Positions 1-6,677 are shown, counted from the first letter of the stretch. The stretch is 9,514 nucleotides of DNA from Nitrososphaeraceae archaeon (GCA_030038695.1 JASHSN010000338.1:1-9514); one strand, 5' to 3'. The notes: a model not told the origin generated them from the letters alone. Numbers and translations: made by a program.

Positions 1-1
1 C

Positions 2-91
2 ACAAAGATGTATATCACTAATGAGGCCGCTATGACCGACGAGGATGGTAACACAACGATACCTGTGACCAAACATTATTTCTTGTTATGA
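2..91 (+). CDS. 3' end of an unidentified gene, first visible member of the ubiquitin-like operon (partial)
   Basis: An open frame enters from the left edge and gives 29 residues ending VTKHYFLL before a TGA at 89-91. Its stop overlaps the ATG of the JAB gene as ATGA (88-91), the usual sign of translational coupling, so it very probably belongs to the same operon. The visible tail (TKMYITNEAAMTDEDGN followed by TTIPVTKHYFLL) shows no domain I recognise. In bacterial-type E1/E2/JAB operons the modifier (Ubl) gene is often the neighbour, so this is the natural candidate. However, the tail has no Gly-Gly near its end, so a mature diglycine terminus is not visible here. That it is a coding end is fairly sure; the function is unknown. 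Confidence 0.6.
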   Translation, partial: TKMYITNEAAMTDEDGNTTIPVTKHYFLL

Positions 92-744
92 ATAGTGAAG
101 TCCTCATAGCACAAGATAGCGCCAATAACATACTAGAAGACAGCAATAAATATGAACATGTTGAGACGGGTGGGTTGCTATTTGGAAAAATTATAGACAA
201 ATACATTATAATTCTAAAGGTGGTAAACCTGCCAAATGCAATTCGAACTCAAGTTCATTTTGAAATGGACGAAGATGTTGCGATAAGAGAAACTAAAAGG
301 ATGGAAAAAAGCGGACTTGAATATATTGGAAATTGGCATAAGCATTTAGGTTATGGAGGACCAAGTATTGGTGATGACAAACAAGCAGAGATCTTTCTTA
401 TCAGGAATCTTCACAAGCGAAGCTATTTATCGCTTATAATAGACTCTTGCAGCGACGGAACGAACGAACTGATAGCGACCGATTATTCTTTCGATGATAG
501 GAAATTTAAGAAAAAAGAGATAACAGACAAAAAAATACTATCCGTCTATGATTTGGACGATCTCCTTAAAAACGAACAATTCAATGCAGTCGAATTTATG
601 AAACTTGTAGAAAGGAAGTTAGATGATCAACAATACGGAAAAGCAACTAGCTCATACATGTCAAAATCTCCTAACATCATCTTACTTCGGTTTCAAAATT
701 TCATAAACAAGTTGTTATCTTACCGCCTTAAGATGTCGTCCTAG
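88..744 (+). CDS. JAB/JAMM-type isopeptidase (Mov34/MPN-like) of a ubiquitin-like system
   Basis: This 218-residue protein has the JAMM metalloprotease signature: a candidate catalytic Glu26 in the VETGGLLFG strand, then WHKHLGYGGPSIGDD at 83-97 with zinc ligands His84, His86 and Asp96 and the supporting Ser93. JAB enzymes linked to E1 and E2 genes cut Ubl-protein isopeptide bonds or trim Ubl precursors; that role is inferred from family and context. Two details are unusual: Leu87 replaces the common proline after the second histidine, and the spacer to Ser93 is six residues instead of seven. The domain covers about residues 1-135. The remaining 80 or so residues are lysine-rich and unassigned. 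No signal peptide is seen, so it should be cytoplasmic. The ATG overlaps the preceding stop, and the E1 start follows 11 bases after the stop, consistent with one transcript. Confidence 0.88.
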   Translation: MNSEVLIAQDSANNILEDSNKYEHVETGGLLFGKIIDKYIIILKVVNLPNAIRTQVHFEMDEDVAIRETKRMEKSGLEYIGNWHKHLGYGGPSIGDDKQAEIFLIRNLHKRSYLSLIIDSCSDGTNELIATDYSFDDRKFKKKEITDKKILSVYDLDDLLKNEQFNAVEFMKLVERKLDDQQYGKATSSYMSKSPNIILLRFQNFINKLLSYRLKMSS

Positions 745-747
745 GAC
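743..747 (+). promoter_or_regulatory. Shine-Dalgarno-like AGGAC that supports the TTG start of the E1 gene
   Basis: AGGA at 743-746 lies nine bases before the TTG at 756. The nearby ATG at 749 runs into TGA after four codons, so it cannot start the E1 frame. The TTG is therefore the best supported start. Confidence 0.5.
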
Positions 748-755
748 GATGAAAA

Positions 756-1964
756 TTGAATGATCTAAAAAAGACAATATTCTGGAAAAAAAATGAAGCG
801 CATAGACAAGTTGTCGTTTTGTTTCAAGATGTTAAGGAATTTATCTTAAACAATGTGTCTAAAAAAAACGATAATTACTTAGAATCTTCGATCTACGGTT
901 CAATTATAGACAATTCGATCTATCATATAAGATCTACATCCATTCTAACTGATAACGAACATAAATTAGTATCTCTTGGTAAGGTAAGATATAACGGATC
1001 GGATCTATTCTTTGGACTACCAGGTAACCTTAATGTAAAAATAACATTTGAACAGTTGTCAAAAGAAAAACTGTTAAAATTTTACACCAAGGTGAATAAT
1101 CATGTTCTTGAAATCCTTGTTATTATAATGGATAAATCTTCTTTGTATTTGAGAATTGATAACCCTGATTATCCTTTGAGTCGTATTAATAAAAGAAGTA
1201 TATGCGTGATAGGACTCGGTTCTGGAGGCTCATTAATAGCCACATATCTTGCAAAAAGTGGGATAGGTAAACTGACCCTCATCGATGGAGATATTTTGTT
1301 AGAACACAATATTATCAGACATGTATGTGCAATAAATGATATTGGAAGATACAAAACTTTGGCGGTTAGAGACTATATACTTAGAAGAATACCAAACGTC
1401 AAGATCGTTACCGTGGAACGAGATTTTTCAATTAACGATAAATATGAAGAAGACTACTATAAAGAGCTGTTATCAAGTGTGGATTTAATAGTTTCAGCTG
1501 TAGGAGACCATGTAATGAATAGCAGAATTAATTCATTCGCGTATAAGAATAGGATCCCCGTGATTTATGCAGGAACATTCGATAAAATCAGCGGGGGTAT
1601 CATGATAAGAGTTGATCCTCTTAAGAAATCAATATGCTATGACTGTATCTATAGTAACAATGTAGATGTTGAACATACAGAAGTAACGGACAAGGTCATT
1701 TTCTATGGTCGAAATGTAGATGATATGTTAACTCAGCCTGGGTTAGGAATTGACATCGATCTTATAACTTTGCCAGCGGTAAAGTTGATTCTGAGTACAT
1801 TACTAGGGGACAAGGAAGAAAGCGGGTCTTTTACACAAGACATTTATTATTGGTACAACAGAAATCTACCTGATCGTAAAATCGAAAGCTTTGTTCTCTA
1901 TGAAGAACGTCGTGCATTGAACAAGAGATCAGAGTGTAGCATATGTTCAAAAACGAAAACATAG
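756..1964 (+). CDS. E1-like ubiquitin-activating enzyme (ThiF/MoeB adenylyltransferase family)
   Basis: This 402-residue protein should adenylate the C-terminus of a ubiquitin-like modifier with ATP and pass it on as a thioester. Residues 147-300 form a ThiF-type Rossmann fold: SICVIGLGSGG (148-158) is the nucleotide loop, LIDGD (175-179) the strand end, EHNIIRH (183-189) carries the Arg equivalent, and Lys200 in GRYKT fits the conserved lysine. DLIVSAVGDHVMNSRIN (243-259) matches the conserved aspartate-containing region. Two CxxC pairs, Cys294/Cys297 and Cys394/Cys397, fit the structural zinc site of MoeB/ThiF-like E1s. Residues 1-145 are a separate N-terminal domain that I cannot assign. 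Candidate acceptor cysteines outside the zinc pairs are few (Cys150, Cys191). The start is TTG. The stop at 1962-1964 sits inside the ribosome-binding site of the E2 gene. It lies between the JAB and E2 genes, as expected for a conjugation cassette. Confidence 0.9.
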   Translation: MNDLKKTIFWKKNEAHRQVVVLFQDVKEFILNNVSKKNDNYLESSIYGSIIDNSIYHIRSTSILTDNEHKLVSLGKVRYNGSDLFFGLPGNLNVKITFEQLSKEKLLKFYTKVNNHVLEILVIIMDKSSLYLRIDNPDYPLSRINKRSICVIGLGSGGSLIATYLAKSGIGKLTLIDGDILLEHNIIRHVCAINDIGRYKTLAVRDYILRRIPNVKIVTVERDFSINDKYEEDYYKELLSSVDLIVSAVGDHVMNSRINSFAYKNRIPVIYAGTFDKISGGIMIRVDPLKKSICYDCIYSNNVDVEHTEVTDKVIFYGRNVDDMLTQPGLGIDIDLITLPAVKLILSTLLGDKEESGSFTQDIYYWYNRNLPDRKIESFVLYEERRALNKRSECSICSKTKT

Positions 1965-1969
1965 GAGGT
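1963..1969 (+). promoter_or_regulatory. Strong Shine-Dalgarno AGGAGGT for the E2 gene
   Basis: A full-length AGGAGGT overlaps the E1 stop codon. It lies 25 bases before the GTG at 1995 but only seven bases before an in-frame CTG at 1977. That spacing suggests the E2 may begin at the rarer CTG, adding six residues (reading LTAPND). Confidence 0.6.
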
Positions 1970-1994
1970 AATTCACCTGACAGCACCAAATGAT

Positions 1995-2453
1995 GTGTTA
2001 GGAAATGGAACCAGAACCATACAATTCGAAGCTGATCAGATCTCTGGCGTATTCAAATTTACTAAATTTATTGGCGAACGTGACGTAGATGTTAATGATT
2101 TTTATATGCTAGATAATGGAAATATAGGAATAATAATTGAGTTACCAGTAATTGAATTGCAAACTACTGGCAGGTATGAATCTAGATCATTTAAGATTGG
2201 GATAGAATATGTGCACGATTATCCCATCGCTGCTCCGAAGGTCTTCATAATAGATCCGGAGCTAGATCCAATCGAAATTCCACACATGTATGTAGATGGA
2301 TCGATATGCTACTTAAAAGCTGATGAAGACTGGTCTGATGACTATACTTCATACGAGGTTGCACAGATGGTAAAGTCATGGATATATGCTTATTGCAAAT
2401 GGGAACGCAAAGGAATATGGGACTGGGCAGAACATCAAGAAAAACCTCAATAA
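1995..2453 (+). CDS. E2-like (UBC-fold) ubiquitin-conjugating protein
   Basis: The 152-residue frame has the prokaryotic E2 pattern. The strand FKIGIEYVHDYPIAAPKVFI (66-85) matches the Y-P-x-x-P-P-x-V element of UBC folds. It is followed by HMYVDGSICYL (97-107), in which Cys105 is the candidate thioester cysteine eight residues after His97. The tryptophan-rich end (W113, then W129 to W144, with KWERKGIWDW at 135-144) resembles the C-terminal helices of bacterial E2 families found beside E1 and JAB genes. The eukaryotic HPN tripeptide is absent (HMY instead), as in many prokaryotic E2s. It would accept the modifier from the adjacent E1; no E3 is visible, so transfer could be E3-free. The start is uncertain: GTG at 1995 is given here, but CTG at 1977 has the better ribosome-binding-site spacing. 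The stop TAA is followed by only weak downstream coding signal. Confidence 0.85.
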   Translation: MLGNGTRTIQFEADQISGVFKFTKFIGERDVDVNDFYMLDNGNIGIIIELPVIELQTTGRYESRSFKIGIEYVHDYPIAAPKVFIIDPELDPIEIPHMYVDGSICYLKADEDWSDDYTSYEVAQMVKSWIYAYCKWERKGIWDWAEHQEKPQ

Positions 2454-2472
2454 TTTTACACATTTGGGTAGT

Positions 2473-2580
2473 ATGATGTGCAATAGAATTTTTCCGAAGA
2501 TGTTCAAACGCAAACAAGTGTGGCCTACTTTGCCGGTCGATGATGATGTTCCACCCACTTTACGAAACTGGAGGGTGTAG
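2473..2580 (+). CDS. Possible small protein downstream of the E2 gene (doubtful)
   Basis: A 35-codon frame starts with tandem ATGs at 2473 and 2476 and reads MMCNRIFPKMFKRKQVWPTL followed by PVDDDVPPTLRNWRV. The same frame is open back to an ATG at 2386 inside the E2 gene, giving 64 residues. The basic middle and acidic, proline-containing tail look protein-like, and it begins 20 bases after the E2 stop, so it could be the last gene of the operon. No convincing ribosome-binding site is present (only GGGT at 2466-2469) and I recognise no family. It may be chance. Confidence 0.25.
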   Translation: MMCNRIFPKMFKRKQVWPTLPVDDDVPPTLRNWRV

Positions 2581-2684
2581 TCCAGATAATCTTTACAAAG
2601 AATACCACGCGATGTGCAGAAATATTCATCTACTACGATCTCAGTATATATTCATCATATCTAAACAGACTGTGTAGCCGCTAG

Positions 2685-2702
2685 TAGGAATAATTCTTCC
2701 TA
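2685..2702 (+). promoter_or_regulatory. Palindrome just upstream of a TATA-like box, possible operator
   Basis: TAGGAA and TTCCTA form a perfect 6-base inverted repeat with a 6-base spacer (TAATTC), extendable by a G-T pair. It directly abuts the AT-rich box at 2704-2714, where a TFB recognition element or a regulator site would sit, so it could be a protein-binding site for the collagen-like gene. The alternative is a short RNA hairpin ending the upstream operon. Confidence 0.35.
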
Positions 2703-2703
2703 T

Positions 2704-2714
2704 CTTTAATAAAT
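2704..2714 (+). promoter_or_regulatory. TATA-like box of the collagen-like gene
   Basis: CTTTAATAAAT is centred about 26 bases before the TTG at 2735. Archaeal transcription usually starts about 25 bases downstream of the box, so the transcript would begin at or close to the start codon. Confidence 0.45.
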
Positions 2715-2734
2715 TAAGTTAGCTGGAGATCATA

Positions 2735-2962
2735 TTGACAATTATGAACAAGAAAATATCGGTCGTTTTAACAGCGACAATAGCTACTGTACTGGCATTG
2801 GCGGTACTGGTAGTTGCAACGCCAGCCCCTGCCTTAGCAGGTGTTCCTGGAACTCCGGGAAGGGACGGAGTGGCAGGTCAGCCAGGGACAGGACCGAACA
2901 CAGCCGGTGGAAGCGCAGACGGTGGTCAAGGTGGTAATGCCAACGATGGTGCATCATCATAA
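2735..2962 (+). CDS. Short secreted collagen-like glycine-rich peptide
   Basis: This 75-residue product has a clear export signal: basic start MNKK (4-7), hydrophobic core about 9-28, and an APALA|G cleavage site after Ala35. The predicted mature peptide is only about 40 residues. It begins with Gly-X-Y triplets (G36, G39, G42, G45, G48, G51; GVP GTP GRD GVA GQP), then turns into a Gly/Asn/Ala/Asp-rich tail ending GASS. Gly-X-Y repeats can fold as collagen triple helix, but this run is very short, so a cell-surface or matrix role is only a guess. The frame starts at TTG 2735, seven bases after GGAG (2724-2727). ATG at 2744 (MNKK) is the alternative and would be leaderless given the TATA-like box. 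Codon use is more GC-rich than in neighbouring genes. Confidence 0.65.
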   Translation: MTIMNKKISVVLTATIATVLALAVLVVATPAPALAGVPGTPGRDGVAGQPGTGPNTAGGSADGGQGGNANDGASS

Positions 2963-2967
2963 GCACT

Positions 2968-2981
2968 CCATTTTTTTAGCA
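2968..2981 (+). terminator. T-rich probable terminator after the collagen-like gene
   Basis: CCATTTTTTTAGCA contains seven consecutive T six bases after the TAA at 2960-2962. Oligo-T without a strong hairpin is typical of archaeal termination. The identical 14-mer recurs at 9034-9047. Confidence 0.45.
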
Positions 2982-3408
2982 TGTTGAATTGACGATCTCT
3001 AGCCATTTTGGTCCGATCGTTATTTTACCGTGTTCGTATCGTAATGCGTACTTGCTACCCTTCGCTCACACTGAATGTCGTATCGTCATTGGGTTCCAAC
3101 AAAGACAAACATAGGAATCGAATGAATGATAAATACTTAAAATATCATGCAAAGCTATAGTTCAGTTTGCCGAAATAATATACTCGCTGTTTGTACTTCA
3201 TATCCGGTCACTACATTCTTCCTTCAATAACCTGGCTTGGCCATAATTAGCGCTACAATGTACTACGTGTGTGAATCTCAAAGATATTACCAATCATCAG
3301 CATTTCGAATTATTTGATTTATCCATCTGTTGTTAGGCTCACATTACGGATTTTTAGTCGAAAATACGGAACATGACCTGCTTCACAGTGGAATCCTTAT
3401 CCGAGATT
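2982..3408. other. Intergenic stretch without recognisable gene
   Basis: About 430 bases lie between the collagen-like gene (plus) and the end of the ABC permease operon (minus). The longest frame noticed is about 38 codons from an ATG near 3045 and shows no protein character. I saw no tRNA, clear hairpin, direct repeat or CRISPR structure. The two flanking genes converge here, so it mainly holds 3' ends. Confidence 0.5.
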
Positions 3409-4290
3409 CTATCCTCTTATCGCACCTATGGTCAACCCCTTAATCATTTGTTTTTGGAAAGATAACATTAAAACTAATACCGGAATAATGGCAATGGTTA
3501 TCCCGGCGGTTAGATAGCCCCATTCAATTCTGTTTATCGAAATAAACTGATATAATGCAACTTGAAATACAACCGAGTCGGGCCTGTTTGTTAAAACTAT
3601 AGGTAGTACAAATTCATTCCAAGAAAATCTAAATGAGAGAACTGACGCTATTGCAAACCCTGGCATCGATAAGGGTATGATAACCCGCTTTAACACTCCT
3701 AATCTAGAACAGCCATCGATTAACGCAGCCTCTTCAAGTTCTCTCGGTATGGTTTCGAAGTAGTTTTTTAACAAAAGTATGTTTAACGGTATAATCAATA
3801 TTTGGAAGGTAAGGATCAAGGCTATAGGCGAATTCAGCATACCTACATTAGAAAGCATTGTATACAAAGGTACGATATTTATAACAACAGGTATCATGAA
3901 AAGTCCCAAAATTATGCTCATAATCAGGTTTTTGCCCCTAAATTCAAACCTTGCAAATGCGTAACCACCGAGAGCACTTACCACAACACTTAAAGCCGTA
4001 CTACCCAAGCTGACTACAAAACTATTGATCAGACTACGTACAAGACTAGGATCAGTCAGCACAAAAACATAGTTACTAAATGTTGCATTTTGTGGTAGAA
4101 ACCTAGGTGGGAAGTCGATAGCTTCTTCATTTGGCTTAAACGATGTTGAAAAAACCCAAACAAGGGGAAACAAAGTTATGAAGAGGAAGATTGCAATAAT
4201 TGCATATATTATAGTTCTTTCTGTAAAGAAGAAACTATTGCTGACGGTAGTAGTTTTGTTGTTAAGGTCTATTACTTTCTTTTTTTGCAT
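3409..4290 (-). CDS. ABC sugar transporter permease, MalG/UgpE type
   Basis: This 293-residue inner permease has about six membrane helices (roughly 27-48, 85-110, 121-143, 153-175, 208-230 and 258-278). The EAA loop at 187-206 (EEAALIDGCSRLGVLKRVII preceded by IPREL) docks on the ATPase and is diagnostic for binding-protein-dependent importers; the YAFARFEFRG segment (110-119) is typical of the MalG branch. It should pair with the MalF-type partner encoded just upstream to form the channel. Its ATG lies three bases after the partner's stop, with an AGGT in the overlapping region, so the two are translated together. It is the last gene of the minus-strand operon. Length is normal and no defect is seen. 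The substrate is unknown. Confidence 0.93.
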   Translation of the reverse strand: MQKKKVIDLNNKTTTVSNSFFFTERTIIYAIIAIFLFITLFPLVWVFSTSFKPNEEAIDFPPRFLPQNATFSNYVFVLTDPSLVRSLINSFVVSLGSTALSVVVSALGGYAFARFEFRGKNLIMSIILGLFMIPVVINIVPLYTMLSNVGMLNSPIALILTFQILIIPLNILLLKNYFETIPRELEEAALIDGCSRLGVLKRVIIPLSMPGFAIASVLSFRFSWNEFVLPIVLTNRPDSVVFQVALYQFISINRIEWGYLTAGITIAIIPVLVLMLSFQKQMIKGLTIGAIRG

Positions 4291-4293
4291 ATT

Positions 4294-5169
4294 CTACCTG
4301 ACTCGAAGAAGTTTAACGTAAATAAAAGCTACAACAAGATTTATCACAACAAGGATGAGTCCTGCACTTGCGCCTTTGGAAAGCAGACCGAATTCAAATG
4401 CTTGTCTGTACATATAAAGTGATGCAGTTGTACTAGCAAACATAGGACCACCTCCAGTCATAACTAACTGCAGATCAAAGAAATTAACAGACCACATCGT
4501 TATGAGTATAAGATTAATTACTATAAAGGGTTTGAGTAATGGAAGAGTTATGTGTAAAAAACTCTTGAATTTAGACGCACCATCTATTACGGCCGCTTCA
4601 TATATGGTTGGATTTATCGAAAGCGTACCTGCAGTCAAAAACAATATGGTAAACGGGGTCCCGTACCATGTATTGGCAATTACAACTGACCATATTACCA
4701 TGTTTGGATCAGAAAGCCAATTAACTGGTGGTAACCCCATCTTCCCAAATAGATAATCTAATATACCGAAACTCTCATCGAACATGAATTTGAAGGAAAA
4801 GGCAGCTATTACTGCAGAAATCGTCCAGGGTATAATAAATATTGCAAGTAGTACCCAACCTCCTCTTACTTTTTGATTCAACAATGTCGAAATAAGCAAC
4901 CCTATACCAAATTGTAGAGCAACTGATCCTGCGACAAACTCAAATGTGACTTTAAGTGACGTCTGGAAATTAGAATCTTCAACTAGGTCAAGAAAGTTTT
5001 CCCAGCCAACATAAGTCCATCCCTTAAGAAGGTTGACTAGAGACACATCGTGCAATGAGATATATATATTCCAAAAAAGTGGAAATACTAGAAAGAGAAC
5101 TAATATCACAAATGCAGGAGTTAGAAACAAATATGGTTCTGTCTTTCTGAAAATGCTCTTAGACAACAT
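4294..5169 (-). CDS. ABC sugar transporter permease, MalF/UgpA type
   Basis: This 291-residue permease has about six helices, starting with one at 14-36. Its EAA loop (YEAAVIDGASKFKSFLHITL at 190-209, then PLLKP) contacts the ATPase. VMTGGGP at 236-242 is the conserved LTGGGP-like motif of MalF/UgpA-type subunits and separates it from the MalG type. The N-terminus is short, without the large extra domain of enterobacterial MalF, as in most archaeal and Gram-positive sugar importers. It forms the heterodimeric channel with the gene three bases downstream. It begins 18 bases after the binding-protein stop, with no clear ribosome-binding site. Maltose, trehalose, glucose, arabinose or glycerol phosphate cannot be told apart from sequence alone. 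Confidence 0.93.
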   Translation of the reverse strand: MLSKSIFRKTEPYLFLTPAFVILVLFLVFPLFWNIYISLHDVSLVNLLKGWTYVGWENFLDLVEDSNFQTSLKVTFEFVAGSVALQFGIGLLISTLLNQKVRGGWVLLAIFIIPWTISAVIAAFSFKFMFDESFGILDYLFGKMGLPPVNWLSDPNMVIWSVVIANTWYGTPFTILFLTAGTLSINPTIYEAAVIDGASKFKSFLHITLPLLKPFIVINLILITMWSVNFFDLQLVMTGGGPMFASTTASLYMYRQAFEFGLLSKGASAGLILVVINLVVAFIYVKLLRVR

Positions 5170-5187
5170 TTCGCATAAGTATAGTTA

Positions 5188-6516
5188 TTAGTTAACCCAA
5201 CCCAAAACCTTTGATGACTTTACGGCAGCTTCATCTAATGCTTGTTTCGGATCTTTTATGTCATAATATACCTCATCTATGGCCTCTTTTACGTTTTCAG
5301 CTATCTGTGGGTACTCCGGTATATTGGGTCTGATATGTCCTATCGAGATCATAGATATCATTTCCTTGTAGTATGGTATAGAAGAGTTCAAGTAAGCTGC
5401 GTACTGCCCTTCCCCAATAGGCTTCTGAGTTGGCAGATAACCCTCTTTCTGTAGCATAGGTGTCAATACCTGCGGATCTACCATTGTTGTAAGTAACTCC
5501 CAAGCTAGATTTTTATTTTGTGAAGTTTCAGGGATGCAAAGTACCCATCCACCGAGCATCGTTGCACTCCTTTGACCTAGATCTGGTACTGGAAACATAG
5601 GCAACAATCCTATTTTCTGGGAAAGATTAGTCCACTGTTCGTGTGGAAACGCGCTAAGTAGCCAGGATCCTTCTAGCATAACAGCAAACTTTCTATCAGC
5701 AAATTCTTCACCCCAAAAGTGATTTATTTGAGGTCTTATACCTGCATTAACTTGCTGTTTAAGAAATTCTAGAGCTTTGATTCCAGCAGTACTATTGAAG
5801 GCTGGAAACCAGTATGTTCCCTTCGTTGGATGTCCGGTCTTTTGTTTGAGTATATCGCCTCCCAACATCCACAGATATGGATACCACATATCTGGTGACT
5901 GACTTGCACCAACGAGGTGCACTCCCTGTATTCCCTGGTCTTTTAGTACGTTGTTAAGTTGCATTGCATCTGCAATATATCCATTCCAAGTTTTTAAAGA
6001 GTCCGGACTTATCCCTGCTCTACTTAATAGGTCCTTCCAATACCACATAGCTCTTATATCCGTCCAAGCCCAGATACCATACAATCTACCATTATATTTG
6101 CCACCCTCCCAGTTCGTTTGATACCAATCCTTTTCTTTTCCCCATAACTTTGCACGATCTGTTAAATCACTCAGAAATCCTCCTTGAGCAAATTCTCCAA
6201 GCCATGTTTGATCTACAGATACAAGATCAATTGCCGTTCGACCTGCCATTGCCGTTAAAAGTTGTGTCCTAGTGGCATCGTATGGCAAAACTGTATAGTC
6301 TATTTTAATATCCATGTCGGGATGTTTTTCGTTCAATTTCTGCTGTGCAGTCTTAAAGAGAATATCCCATCTCTCCTTAGGTTCTGATAATATCGCAGTA
6401 AGGGTAACTTGCTTCTTTTGAGCCGTAATAGGATTTTTGAAACTATGTCCGATCAAAAGTATTAGAGATATAACTAGTATAATACTGCAAACTAGAATGA
6501 TCTTCGTTAAATTCAT
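5188..6516 (-). CDS. Extracellular solute-binding protein, family 1 (carbohydrate ABC transporter)
   Basis: This 442-residue binding protein captures the solute outside the cell and delivers it to the two permeases encoded downstream. A hydrophobic stretch at about 5-23 follows a lysine and serves as signal or membrane anchor; no lipobox cysteine stands at a cleavage position, so it is probably held by the uncleaved helix. The mature part starts VTLTAILSEP (37-46) and runs through the two-lobe MalE-like fold. SVDQTWLGEFAQGGFLSDLT near residue 100 is the family's typical 'D...W...F...G.L.DLT' region. Tryptophan- and tyrosine-rich segments (WAWTDIRAMWYWKD) suit sugar stacking. It is the first gene of the minus-strand operon. 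The TATA-like box is about 29 bases upstream and there is no ribosome-binding site, so it is likely leaderless. The substrate is unassigned. Confidence 0.92.
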   Translation of the reverse strand: MNLTKIILVCSIILVISLILLIGHSFKNPITAQKKQVTLTAILSEPKERWDILFKTAQQKLNEKHPDMDIKIDYTVLPYDATRTQLLTAMAGRTAIDLVSVDQTWLGEFAQGGFLSDLTDRAKLWGKEKDWYQTNWEGGKYNGRLYGIWAWTDIRAMWYWKDLLSRAGISPDSLKTWNGYIADAMQLNNVLKDQGIQGVHLVGASQSPDMWYPYLWMLGGDILKQKTGHPTKGTYWFPAFNSTAGIKALEFLKQQVNAGIRPQINHFWGEEFADRKFAVMLEGSWLLSAFPHEQWTNLSQKIGLLPMFPVPDLGQRSATMLGGWVLCIPETSQNKNLAWELLTTMVDPQVLTPMLQKEGYLPTQKPIGEGQYAAYLNSSIPYYKEMISMISIGHIRPNIPEYPQIAENVKEAIDEVYYDIKDPKQALDEAAVKSSKVLGWVN

Positions 6517-6538
6517 AATACAGGTTATATGACATAAT

Positions 6539-6550
6539 GATTTTTAAAAG
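6539..6550 (-). promoter_or_regulatory. TATA-like box of the binding-protein/permease operon
   Basis: Read on the minus strand, CTTTTAAAAATC is centred about 29 bases before the ATG at 6516. This is the right distance for an archaeal TATA box driving a leaderless or near-leaderless mRNA. No Shine-Dalgarno precedes the ATG, which fits. Confidence 0.5.
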
Positions 6551-6665
6551 TTATTAGTTGACAGGATAGGGGTTTGCCACGATACGATGAATAGTCATCT
6601 TGAATTTTGTCGTTACTTAACTAGAGATACCAATTTCAATAGGTTGATGGAAGCGTAGGAATAAG

Positions 6666-6677
6666 ATTAATATTTTT
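6666..6677 (+). promoter_or_regulatory. TATA-like box of the ABC ATPase gene
   Basis: ATTAATATTTTT is centred about 40 bases before the ATG at 6712, implying a leader of roughly 15 bases. With the opposite box at 6539-6550, it makes the 195-base gap a divergent promoter region in which one regulator could control both units. I could not identify an operator palindrome there. Confidence 0.4.

Noticed and set aside
88..2453. Considered whether this is a type II CBASS operon (Cap2/Cap3 with a CD-NTase)
   Set aside because: Cap2 is a fused E2-E1 protein, whereas here E1 and E2 are separate genes, and no nucleotidyltransferase or effector gene is visible in the window. The upstream side is not covered, so this is not fully excluded.
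2245..2517. 90-codon minus-strand frame opposite the E2 gene
   Set aside because: It overlaps the conserved catalytic part of the E2 on the other strand and its translation has no protein-family character.
2579..2600. AGTCCAGATAATCTTTAC resembles AGTCCAGATTATTTCTGA near 7936, considered as an attachment-site direct repeat
   Set aside because: The match is only nine exact bases followed by imperfect AT-rich similarity, and the second copy lies inside the integrase remnant's apparent coding sequence. This is too weak to call att sites.
2784..2966. 60-codon minus-strand frame opposite the collagen-like gene
   Set aside because: It is a His/Leu/Pro/Arg-rich product typical of the complement of glycine-rich coding sequence. 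The plus strand has a signal peptide and Gly-X-Y repeats.
2982..3408. Searched for a tRNA, small RNA or CRISPR array in the convergent gap
   Set aside because: No T-loop GGTTCGAATCC-type sequence, no spaced direct repeats and no strong hairpin were seen.
4502..4756. 84-codon plus-strand frame inside the MalF-type permease gene
   Set aside because: The permease frame carries the EAA loop over the same bases, so the plus-strand frame is a shadow.
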